Assembly (NCBI GenBank): GCA_001510455.1 | Contig: LFFH01000014.1 | Coordinates: 1 to 21,809 of the forward strand | DNA: 21,809 bases | Reading direction: 5' to 3' | Origin: Actinobacteria bacterium casp-actino8 | Lineage (GTDB): Bacteria > Actinomycetota > Acidimicrobiia > Acidimicrobiales > Ilumatobacteraceae | Shown here: piece after piece, positions 14,672 to 20,883 of the stretch | Layout of the letters: each line of letters begins with the position of its first letter | How positions within the stretch are numbered: the first letter of the stretch is position 1 | The notes under the pieces: model-generated | The model's input: only the letters and a program-made list of their open reading frames with translations | Told to the model about the DNA's origin: nothing | Databases searched by the model: none | Translations under genes and position numbers: made by a program

Positions 14672-16617
14672 TCGGTGTCTTCGAGACCGATCCGGCGGCC
14701 CGTCTGGTCGTCGCCGATGCGGTCATGACGCGACTCACGGGTGGCACGACCCTCGGTCGGACACCGTGGTCGGCGGCCTCGGCGACGAGTCGGACCGAGA
14801 TCGAACGCGCTTGGTCGACTCGCACGACCGAGGAGTTCGACACCGAGTTCGACATCGGGATCGAGGATCAGGTCCGCCGAGCACGAGTGGTGATGTCACC
14901 CCGACTGGGTGCCGACGGCACGTTGCTCGGCTATCTCGGCACCGTGGTGGTCGACGACCGCGACGATCCTTTTCATCGTGTCGCTCGTCGCACCGACGAC
15001 ATCGTGTGGTCGGTCGACGACAACGGGACCGTCACGTTCTTCAACGAAGCGACGCGCCGTCTCGTCGGCGAAGCCAGCGTCCCCAACCTGGCGTCGACAC
15101 TTCGTGATCAACTCCCACGAGCCCTGCTCGCCGGAGCGATCGAGACCTGGCGAGGCGAGATCGTGGTTCGCGACACGACGGGTGACACTCGAACCCTCGA
15201 CTGCTCGGTCGTCACGGCACCCGATGGAGGCTTCACCGTGTGGTCGCGTGATGTCACCTCGTCGGCTCGCCTGCACACCGAACTCGCGCACCAGGCGACC
15301 CACGATGCGCTCACCGGCCTTCCGAGCCGTCCGCTCTTTCTCCGACGGGTGGCCGCGGCCGTCGAGCGATCCCGAGTCGACGGACACTCCCTCGCCGTGC
15401 TCTATGTCGACATCGATCACCTGAAGGTCGTGAACGACACCCTCGGACACGACGACGGTGACGACTTCATCTCACTGATCGGCCGCCGACTGGTGGCGAG
15501 CACCCGACCCGACGACGTCATCGGTCGAATGGGAGGCGACGAATTCGTGATCCTCTGCGAACGGGTCGGCGACGAGACCACGGCCCTCGATCTCGCCGAG
15601 CGAATCATCTCGGCGTCGGCCGAACCCGTCGTGCTGCGTGGACGTCGCATCGCGACCGGAGTGAGCATCGGTGTGGCCATCTGGAAGCCCAGCGATCGGT
15701 CGAGCACGCCGGACGGTTCACCACCCGACATCGCCTTGGAGTTGGTGCGCCGCGCCGACACGGCGATGTATCGGGCCAAGGCACGGGGCAAGGGACGATG
15801 CGAGTCGTTCACCGACGCCATGAGTCATGAGGTCGAACGTCGCGGCCGTCTTCGTCTCGATCTTGAACGGGCCCTCGCCGACCAACAACTGCACCTGGTT
15901 TTTCAACCCATCGCCGCTCTCCACACCGGTCGCGTCGAGGCCGCCGAAGCGCTGTTGAGGTGGGACCATCCGACCGAGGGACTCCTCACTCCGGCCGATT
16001 TCGTCGATCTGGCCGACGAGACGGGTCTGGTCGTCCCGATCGGCGACTGGGTCGTCGACGAGGCTCTGCGCGTCCTCGGATCGTGGATCGCCGACGGGCG
16101 CGCCGACCGACATTTTCGGATGCACGTGAACGTGTCGACCCACCAGGTGGTCGACACCGGTTTCGTCGAGAGCCTGACCGCCGCCGTTCGCCGACACGGA
16201 CTCACTCCGGCGAATCTCTCCATCGAGTACCACTCGGGTGTTCTCGACGACGACGAGGCAGCGCGCACCTTGCGCTCCCTTCATCGATTGGGTTTCGTTC
16301 TGACCATCGACGACTTCGGAGACCGACGATCGTCATTGGCCGATCTGCGAACCAGCTCACCCCACTACGTGAAGCTCGCCGGCTCGTTCGTACGTCCCCT
16401 CGACGTCGACGATCGCGACGATCCGATGGTTCGTGGACTCGTACAACTGGCCCACGGACTCGACGTCTCGGTCATCGCATCGTGGGTCGTGTCGAATCAT
16501 CAGCTGCAGAGACTTCGTGCCCTCGGCTGCGATCACGTCCAGGGCTTCCACGTGGCGCGCCCGGTTCGGGCCGACGACTTCGATCCGACGGCCATCGTCC
16601 CTCGCGTTCGCGATTGA
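14668..16617 (+). CDS. PAS-GGDEF-EAL cyclic di-GMP protein with degenerate EAL domain
   Basis: This 649-residue cytoplasmic protein has no membrane segment. Residues 1-95 look like a PAS remnant (IGVFETDPAARLVV), and 100-205 are a PAS domain (DIVWSVDDNGTVTFFNEATRRLVG). Residues 205-385 are a GGDEF domain with intact GGDEF (289-293) and an inhibitory RxxD site (R280-D283), so it should be an active, product-inhibited diguanylate cyclase. Residues 395-645 are an EAL domain. EAL (427-429), the VNVS asparagine, D548-D549 and K569 remain. The ExTE segment, however, reads I-E-Y-H (519-522), the aspartate after K-I is A571, and both glutamates of VAEGVE are replaced (S605, V608). Phosphodiesterase activity is therefore doubtful. 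The start overlaps a short leader ORF, and the protein begins unusually close to its first PAS motif. It converges on the acyl-CoA dehydrogenase gene with a 9-base gap. Confidence 0.92.
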   Translation: MIGVFETDPAARLVVADAVMTRLTGGTTLGRTPWSAASATSRTEIERAWSTRTTEEFDTEFDIGIEDQVRRARVVMSPRLGADGTLLGYLGTVVVDDRDDPFHRVARRTDDIVWSVDDNGTVTFFNEATRRLVGEASVPNLASTLRDQLPRALLAGAIETWRGEIVVRDTTGDTRTLDCSVVTAPDGGFTVWSRDVTSSARLHTELAHQATHDALTGLPSRPLFLRRVAAAVERSRVDGHSLAVLYVDIDHLKVVNDTLGHDDGDDFISLIGRRLVASTRPDDVIGRMGGDEFVILCERVGDETTALDLAERIISASAEPVVLRGRRIATGVSIGVAIWKPSDRSSTPDGSPPDIALELVRRADTAMYRAKARGKGRCESFTDAMSHEVERRGRLRLDLERALADQQLHLVFQPIAALHTGRVEAAEALLRWDHPTEGLLTPADFVDLADETGLVVPIGDWVVDEALRVLGSWIADGRADRHFRMHVNVSTHQVVDTGFVESLTAAVRRHGLTPANLSIEYHSGVLDDDEAARTLRSLHRLGFVLTIDDFGDRRSSLADLRTSSPHYVKLAGSFVRPLDVDDRDDPMVRGLVQLAHGLDVSVIASWVVSNHQLQRLRALGCDHVQGFHVARPVRADDFDPTAIVPRVRD

Positions 16618-16626
16618 ACCGGAGGC

Positions 16627-17958
16627 TCAGCCGTTGATCGACACTGCGTCGAGGACGTGCGCGAACTTCTGCTCGGCAGCGGCGCGTCGAGTGGGAACGT
16701 GCTCGATCGGTGGATCGCTCGGTCGATAACCCTTCAGGATCTGCCGGGCGACCGTCACCTTGTGCACCTCGTCCGGACCGTCGTAGATACGGGCCGCGCG
16801 CGCCGCTCGATACATCGACTCGAGCGGAAGGTCGGTCGTGTAACCGAGGCTGCCGTGAATCTGAATGGCGCGATCGATCACGTTGTAGAGGACTTTGGCT
16901 CCCCAGAACTTGATGACACCGATCTCGACTCGAGCATCGCTGTAGTGCTTGCCCGCCTCGTGAAGTTTGTCCATCTTCCACGCCGCCTGAAGTGTGAGCA
17001 GACGTGCCGCCTGCATCTCGGCGTAGCTCTCGGCGATCCAGTCCTGAACCATCTGCTTCTCGGCGAGGATGCTTCCGTGCGTGAACCGCGTGAGCGCTCG
17101 TTCGCACAACATGTCGAACGCGCGTCGACTCTGGCCGAGCCACCTCATCGCATGATGAATTCGACCGGGCCCGAGACGCTTCTGGGCGAGCGCGAATCCT
17201 TGGCCGATCCCTTCGGCTCCACCGACGACGTTGGCGAACGGAACGCGTACGTTGTCGTACACGATCTCGGCGTGACCACCGGGCTCCCCGGTCCGGTGAT
17301 CGGGCTCGCCCATGGTCGGGACGTCGCGAACGATGTTCACGCCCGGAGTTCTCGTGGGCACGATGATCATCGAATAGGCCTTGTAGGCACTCGTGTCGGC
17401 ATCACCGGTACGGGCCATGACGATCAGGAAGTCGCTGACCGAAGCATTCGACGAGAACCACTTGTGCCCGTTGATCACCCACTCGTCACCGTCTCGCATG
17501 GCCGTGGTGCTGAGGAGAGTCGGATCGGCTCCGGCACCGGGTTCGGTCATGCTGAAGCACGAACGGAGCCGTCCGTCGAGAAGGGGCTGCATCCAGGTCT
17601 CACGTTGCTCGGGAGTTCCGCCGACGGCGAGCAATTCGGCATTCCCGCTGTCGGGCGCGTTGTTGCCGAAGATGCTCGGCGCATACCCGCACTGTCCGAG
17701 AATCTCGTGCATGAGCCCGAGCTTCACCTGACCGAATCCGAGGCCTCCCATGTCGGGTGGAAGATGCGCGGCCCAGAGACCGCGCTTTTTCACTTCGTCC
17801 TTCAATGGTTGGGTGACGGTCGCGAACTTCTCACGACCTCCCGGCGCCCGCCAGACGTCGGCCAGGGTCTCGAGCGGGATGATCTCGTCGCGTACGAACT
17901 CGCGCATCCACGCCAACTTCTCTTCGAACTCGGGCTCGGTTTCGAAATCCCAGGCCAT
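16627..17958 (-). CDS. Acyl-CoA dehydrogenase, ACAD10/11-like
   Basis: This 443-residue flavoprotein contains FSMTEPGAGAD and INGHKWFSSNA (FAD/substrate-binding middle domain) and HHAMRWLGQSRRAFDML. The C-terminal QIHGSLGYTTDLPLESMYRAARAARIYDGPDEVHK follows in segments typical of the family. It oxidises an acyl-CoA to the 2-enoyl-CoA and passes electrons to ETF. Where most members have the catalytic glutamate in IYEGT, this protein has D393 in IYDGPDE. From family knowledge that is the pattern of the ACAD10/11 branch rather than of straight-chain MCAD/SCAD. The ATG at 17958 has a good ribosome site, AAGGGGGA (17963-17970 on the minus strand). The open frame continues 40 codons upstream without support. 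It is divergent from the rhomboid gene. Confidence 0.9.
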   Translation of the reverse strand: MAWDFETEPEFEEKLAWMREFVRDEIIPLETLADVWRAPGGREKFATVTQPLKDEVKKRGLWAAHLPPDMGGLGFGQVKLGLMHEILGQCGYAPSIFGNNAPDSGNAELLAVGGTPEQRETWMQPLLDGRLRSCFSMTEPGAGADPTLLSTTAMRDGDEWVINGHKWFSSNASVSDFLIVMARTGDADTSAYKAYSMIIVPTRTPGVNIVRDVPTMGEPDHRTGEPGGHAEIVYDNVRVPFANVVGGAEGIGQGFALAQKRLGPGRIHHAMRWLGQSRRAFDMLCERALTRFTHGSILAEKQMVQDWIAESYAEMQAARLLTLQAAWKMDKLHEAGKHYSDARVEIGVIKFWGAKVLYNVIDRAIQIHGSLGYTTDLPLESMYRAARAARIYDGPDEVHKVTVARQILKGYRPSDPPIEHVPTRRAAAEQKFAHVLDAVSING

Positions 17959-18006
17959 GCACTCCCCCTTCGCGCTGTGGCGGACAACCGTCCCCCGACC
18001 GCTCCG

Positions 18007-18041
18007 ACCGTAGCAATCGGGGATACCGTTTCCCCTACGGT
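18007..18041. promoter_or_regulatory. Divergent promoter region, acyl-CoA dehydrogenase / rhomboid
   Basis: TACGGT is present on the minus strand at 18007-18012, giving about a 42-base leader to the dehydrogenase ATG, and on the plus strand at 18036-18041, about 30 bases before the rhomboid ATG. A further plus-strand TACCGT is at 18024-18029. Unlike the other promoters listed, these genes have leaders. Confidence 0.4.
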
Positions 18042-18078
18042 GGTTCTCGTACCTCGAGACCCGCGACCCGACGTCCAC

Positions 18079-18933
18079 ATGTCAGAGTTCCCCCCTCCCG
18101 CCGTCGCCCACTGCACACGTCATCCCGACCGAGTGACCGGTCGATCGTGCACCCGGTGCGGTCGCCCGGCGTGCGGTGAATGCCTCGTGCAGATGTCGGT
18201 GGGGAGTCATTGCCTCGACTGCGTGCGTCGCGCTCGCCCCTCGGCCCCCACTCGCGTGCGCTACTGGAACGCCCGTCAGTCGATCCTCGTCACCATGACA
18301 CTCATCGTGATCAACGTTGGCGTTTTTCTCTGGGTCGTGTCCGGAGACGTCGGTGCGGCCGGATTCGGAAGCCAGATCTCCGAGCGCGAGTTCCAGCTCG
18401 GTCTGAACAAGTTCCTCCTTCAGATCACGGACGAGTGGTACCGACTGGTCACCGCCGGCTTCCTCCACTTCGGCATCCTCCACATCGGTATGAACATGTG
18501 GCTCTTGTACCAGCTCGGACAGATGCTCGAGCCACCGCTCGGACGTATTCGCTTCGGACTGCTGTACATGGCGTCACTACTCGGCGGTTCACTCGGCGCA
18601 CTCGTGATCCAAGCCGATCGTGGTGGCTTGCACGGTGGTGCATCCGGAGCCGTGTTCGGTCTGATGGCAGCGGCGGCCATCGGCATGCAGCGTCGAGGTG
18701 TCAACGTGTTCCAGACCGGTATCGGTGCCCTTCTCGTCATCAACCTCGTGTTGACCTTCACGATCCCGGGTATTTCGATCGGCGGACACGTGGGAGGCGC
18801 CGTGGCCGGTGCCGCGTGTGGCGCTGTGATGCTCGCTCCCTCCTGGAAGCCCGTTCCCACCTGGGCCACGTACCTCGCGCCGCTCGCCGTCGGAGTCGCC
18901 GCCGTCCTGGCCAGCGTGCAGGTCGTGGGCTAG
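18079..18933 (+). CDS. Rhomboid-family intramembrane serine protease with N-terminal zinc finger
   Basis: This 284-residue protein has a cytosolic N-terminal B-box-like zinc finger, with cysteine/histidine ligands C12, H15, C24, C27, C32, C35, H44, C45 and C48. Several transmembrane helices follow, beginning near residue 68 (SILVTMTLIVINVGVFLW). The protease core has the HIGMNMW motif in the second core helix, the catalytic serine S189 in GGASGAVFG and the histidine H237 in GGHVGG. It should cut single-pass membrane proteins within the bilayer. The frame is open far upstream, but that region is antisense to the acyl-CoA dehydrogenase, so ATG 18079 is used. The zinc-finger rhomboid form is common in actinobacteria. 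Substrates are unknown. Confidence 0.93.
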   Translation: MSEFPPPAVAHCTRHPDRVTGRSCTRCGRPACGECLVQMSVGSHCLDCVRRARPSAPTRVRYWNARQSILVTMTLIVINVGVFLWVVSGDVGAAGFGSQISEREFQLGLNKFLLQITDEWYRLVTAGFLHFGILHIGMNMWLLYQLGQMLEPPLGRIRFGLLYMASLLGGSLGALVIQADRGGLHGGASGAVFGLMAAAAIGMQRRGVNVFQTGIGALLVINLVLTFTIPGISIGGHVGGAVAGAACGAVMLAPSWKPVPTWATYLAPLAVGVAAVLASVQVVG

Positions 18934-18958
18934 TCGCCCCTTCGCCACACCCCCCACC

Positions 18959-18964
18959 TACTCT
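18959..18964 (+). promoter_or_regulatory. -10 candidate for the 131-residue hypothetical gene
   Basis: TACTCT lies about 37 bases before the ATG at 19002, giving a leader of about 31 bases. That leader contains the ribosome site GGAG (18993-18996). Confidence 0.35.
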
Positions 18965-19001
18965 CACGTCGACTTCCCCGTTCCTCACGAACGGAGTTCC
19001 C

Positions 19002-19397
19002 ATGCCCGGTCACCCGCTCCCCCGCGCCGGTATCGACCCCCTGGTCGATCCACGCGACATCGCTGCGCTCGCCGCCGCTCTCATGTCACCTCGCGATCGT
19101 CTACTGATCTTCCTGGTCGACCCGCACCTCGTCGGTTCGCTCACCGTGGCGGCCGATCTCGAACACGAGCGCATCGCCGACCTGTTCGAACTGGTTCACG
19201 ATGCGACCCGAGACTCCGATCTGCGCGGACTCGTTCTGGCCGAGCGCACGGCGCGACCTCTCGATCTGTCGGATCCGATCGTCGCCGACGTGCTCGACGC
19301 GCCACGCCACGGTCTACGTCTCGATGCCTGGGTCCGTTTCGGAGCGGAGTCAGCCCACGACGTGTGGCCGTTGGTCGGGTCCGACACGACGCCGTAG
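19002..19397 (+). CDS. Hypothetical protein, unrecognised, 131 residues
   Basis: I do not recognise this protein. It has no signal peptide, no membrane segment and no cysteine. It reads as a compact soluble domain, with an alternation of strand-like (LLIFLVDPHLV, LRGLVLAER, HGLRLDAWVRFG) and helix-like (RDIAALAAALM, HERIADLFELVHDA) segments, so an alpha/beta fold is likely. The ATG is supported by GGAG 5 bases upstream and by a -10 candidate. Codon composition (G or C in most third positions, frequent gac, gtc and ctc) is like its neighbours, so it is probably real. Its last 48 bases overlap the 3' end of the DUF4031 gene on the other strand. It lies 68 bases after the rhomboid gene. Confidence 0.65.
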   Translation: MPGHPLPRAGIDPLVDPRDIAALAAALMSPRDRLLIFLVDPHLVGSLTVAADLEHERIADLFELVHDATRDSDLRGLVLAERTARPLDLSDPIVADVLDAPRHGLRLDAWVRFGAESAHDVWPLVGSDTTP

Positions 19398-19634
19398 GCC
19401 CGCATCGCGCAATACGCGCACCAGTTCACGGCTCGTGACCTCACGTGCTCCGGCTTCGACGGCTCGTCGGCGATATTCGTCGGGCAAGTCGTAGTGGTCG
19501 AGGTGGAATGCTCGTCGAGACATTCCGAGCTCAGCGGCGAAATCGTGCAACTCGTCGTGACTGGTGTCGCTCACCAAGTGGCACCAGCGTCGTTCACGGA
19601 ACCACCAGTGCGAACCATCGACGAACAGAGTCAG
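19350..19634 (-). CDS. DUF4031 domain protein, apparent CTG start
   Basis: The frame encodes TLFVDGSHWWFRERRWCHL then VSDTSHDELHDFAAELG, then a basic-histidine HLDHYDLP region and SRELVRVLRDAGLRRR. That is the complete DUF4031 pattern, whose members begin M-T-x-x-V-D-D and are about 80-95 residues long. The first ATG/GTG/TTG in frame is a TTG at 19577, which would remove the conserved VDG strand. No such codon exists further upstream in frame with homology. The codon where the family's initiator methionine belongs is CTG at 19634 (minus strand). It overlaps the TGA stop of the 39-residue ORF as CTGA, like an ATGA coupling site. With CTG the protein has 94 residues. Function of DUF4031 is unknown. 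Its 3' end overlaps the hypothetical gene on the plus strand by 48 bases. Confidence 0.75.
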   Translation of the reverse strand: MTLFVDGSHWWFRERRWCHLVSDTSHDELHDFAAELGMSRRAFHLDHYDLPDEYRRRAVEAGAREVTSRELVRVLRDAGLRRRVGPDQRPHVVG

Positions 19635-19750
19635 CGGCGACGCTCCGGCCGAACTCGAATCGGAATCGGCTTCGGACGTGCTCCGAGCACTCGAACGCCG
19701 GCACCGATGCCGACGGCCGTCGCCACGATGGTCACGATCCAGGAAGCCAC
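19631..19750 (-). CDS. Small single-pass membrane protein, 39 residues
   Basis: From GTG 19750 the minus strand encodes MASWIVTIVATAVGIGAGV and on to the end RVRPERRR, then TGA at 19631-19633. Residues 2-23 form one hydrophobic helix and the tail has seven arginines and one lysine, so the C-terminus should stay in the cytoplasm. I recognise no family. The gene is supported by a TAGGTT hexamer 6 bases before the GTG, the same leaderless arrangement as nine other genes here, and by its stop overlapping the CTG start of the DUF4031 gene. It is too short for most gene finders. It may act mainly as the translational leader for DUF4031. Confidence 0.6.
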   Translation of the reverse strand: MASWIVTIVATAVGIGAGVRVLGARPKPIPIRVRPERRR

Positions 19751-19756
19751 GAGATC

Positions 19757-19762
19757 AACCTA
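19757..19762 (-). promoter_or_regulatory. -10 element for the 39-residue ORF and DUF4031 (leaderless)
   Basis: TAGGTT on the minus strand lies 6 bases before GTG 19750. It is in the 68-base gap after the FmdB gene; the rest of that gap shows only a weak CCACG/CGTGG stem (19778-19799). Confidence 0.55.
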
Positions 19763-19818
19763 CTCGTTCGACCCCGACCACGCCGGCCGGAGACCGTGGA
19801 AACTTCGATGACGTTCGG

Positions 19819-20040
19819 TCAGTGAGCGCACCCGCATCCCGAACCGCACCCTCCGCCGGCTCGTGGCGCCGGTGTCGACGGAGCCTCGCTCCCACCACCC
19901 ACTGACGCGAACACCGACAGAAGTCGAACGGCGTTCGGATGTCCCTCGGGACAGGTCGCCGGATCGTTGGCCGCCGACATCGATCGACGTTCGTCGAAGG
20001 TTGCGTCGCAGGTCTTGCAGCGGAACTCGTACACGGGCAT
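19819..20040 (-). CDS. FmdB-family zinc ribbon protein
   Basis: This 73-residue protein begins MPVYEFRCKTCDATFDERR, the typical FmdB/CxxC regulatory zinc-ribbon start with CxxC at C8/C11. The normal second pair is changed: only one cysteine (C30 in ATCPEGH) is followed by histidine rather than CxxC, so the ribbon is Cys3-His-like. The tail GGGCGSGCGCAH is glycine/cysteine-rich, as in many actinobacterial members. The role of the family is not well defined; it was first noted as putative regulators of amide metabolism. The ATG at 20040 is preceded 7 bases upstream by TACACT, so the mRNA is probably leaderless. It is divergent from the DUF3039 gene, and their -10 boxes overlap. Confidence 0.88.
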   Translation of the reverse strand: MPVYEFRCKTCDATFDERRSMSAANDPATCPEGHPNAVRLLSVFASVGGGSEAPSTPAPRAGGGCGSGCGCAH

Positions 20041-20047
20041 GGTCGAC

Positions 20048-20057
20048 AGTGTAGATC
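20048..20057. promoter_or_regulatory. Bidirectional promoter with -10 boxes sharing TA (fmdB-like / DUF3039)
   Basis: AGTGTAGATC reads TACACT on the minus strand (20048-20053) and TAGATC on the plus strand (20052-20057). Both use the TA at 20052-20053. The minus-strand box is 7 bases from the FmdB ATG; the plus box is 12 bases from the DUF3039 ATG. The geometry copies the site at 10055-10064, but the plus hexamer lacks the final T. Confidence 0.45.
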
Positions 20058-20069
20058 TGGTTGACTGAG

Positions 20070-20369
20070 ATGGTGAGTCCGACTCCCACTCGACCCGACC
20101 TCGGAACGGTTCTCGACCGCGAGCTAGAGAACGTCACCGAGACCGGCGAACCCACTCATGCCCACATCGTGAAGGTCGGTCCGGGCGAGAACGCGGCGGC
20201 CAAGATCCTGGAAGCGCGAGTCACCGGGACCCCGGTCGAGGCCCTGTGCGGATACGTCTGGGTGCCCTCGCGTGACCCGAAGAAGCTGCCAGTGTGCGAG
20301 GAGTGCAAGAACGTCTACGAGATGTACCGGGCGTTCAACGACGGCCTGCGCGACACGCCGGGCGACTGA
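20070..20369 (+). CDS. DUF3039 domain protein
   Basis: This 99-residue protein has the DUF3039 core: HAHIVK, GTPVEALCGYVWVPSRDPKKLPVCEECKNVYE in segments. Cysteines in ALCG, PVC and EEC suggest a small zinc-binding fold. The family is essentially actinobacterial and uncharacterised. The frame is open from TTG 20061, and ATG 20070 is the more likely start; GTG 20073 is also possible. No strong ribosome site is visible, and the -10 candidate TAGATC ends 12 bases upstream, giving a very short leader. The NUDIX gene follows 4 bases after the stop, so the two form an operon. Confidence 0.85.
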   Translation: MVSPTPTRPDLGTVLDRELENVTETGEPTHAHIVKVGPGENAAAKILEARVTGTPVEALCGYVWVPSRDPKKLPVCEECKNVYEMYRAFNDGLRDTPGD

Positions 20370-20373
20370 CCCC

Positions 20374-20859
20374 GTGTCCGACGGCCTGCGGATCCGACCG
20401 GCCTCACGAGCCGTCGTGCTGAGTGCACGTCCGTCGATCCTTCTCGTCCGCTTCGAGTTTCCCGCCGGCACGCGTTGGGCCCTTCCCGGCGGTGGACTCG
20501 AACCCGGTGAATCACCCGTCGACGCGCTTCGCCGTGAACTGTACGAGGAAGTCGGGCTTCACGATGCCCGGATCGGCCCCCACATCTGGTCTCGTGAACA
20601 CGTCTTCCCGTTCCTCGACGGTTCGTGGGACGGCCAACGAGAGTCCATCCATCTCGTCCGGGTCGACGACGAGTTCGAACCGACTCCCGCTCTCTCGTGG
20701 GAGCAATTGCGCGCCGAATACCTCCACGAGATCCGGTGGTGGACACCGGACGAGTTGCGACGTTCCTCGTCACGTTTCGCCCCGGTCGACCTGGCCGCAC
20801 TCGTCGACGATCTGATCGACAACGGCCCACCTTCGGTCGTCGTGAACGTTCGTCCGTGA
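20374..20859 (+). CDS. NUDIX hydrolase
   Basis: This 161-residue protein starts at GTG 20374. It has a complete NUDIX box from G40 to L62: G-x5-E46-x7-R54-E55-L-Y-E58-E59-V-G61-L. It therefore should be an active Mg-dependent pyrophosphohydrolase of a nucleoside-diphosphate-linked compound. After the box it has EHVFPFLDGSWDGQRESIHLVRV and a WWTPDEL element typical of general NUDIX (MutT-like) enzymes. The substrate cannot be predicted. The frame is open upstream within the DUF3039 gene, but the GTG 4 bases after that gene's stop is the natural start, and translation is probably coupled. Confidence 0.9.
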   Translation: MSDGLRIRPASRAVVLSARPSILLVRFEFPAGTRWALPGGGLEPGESPVDALRRELYEEVGLHDARIGPHIWSREHVFPFLDGSWDGQRESIHLVRVDDEFEPTPALSWEQLRAEYLHEIRWWTPDELRRSSSRFAPVDLAALVDDLIDNGPPSVVVNVRP

Positions 20860-20871
20860 CGCCGGCCGCCC

Positions 20872-20877
20872 TAGATT
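20872..20877 (+). promoter_or_regulatory. -10 element for the LysE-type transporter gene (leaderless)
   Basis: TAGATT lies 6 bases before the GTG at 20884, in the 24-base gap after the NUDIX gene. Confidence 0.6.
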
Positions 20878-20883
20878 CGACCC

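Noticed and set aside
16657..18078. 474-codon upstream extension of the rhomboid gene
   Set aside because: It is fully antisense to the acyl-CoA dehydrogenase. The zinc finger and rhomboid core begin after ATG 18079.
17959..18078. 40-codon upstream extension of the acyl-CoA dehydrogenase
   Set aside because: ATG 17958 has a strong ribosome site and the extension has no homologous character.
19778..19799. CCACG/CGTGG stem as a terminator after the FmdB-like gene
   Set aside because: Only 5 base pairs around a 12-base loop and no T-run; too weak to annotate as a terminator.
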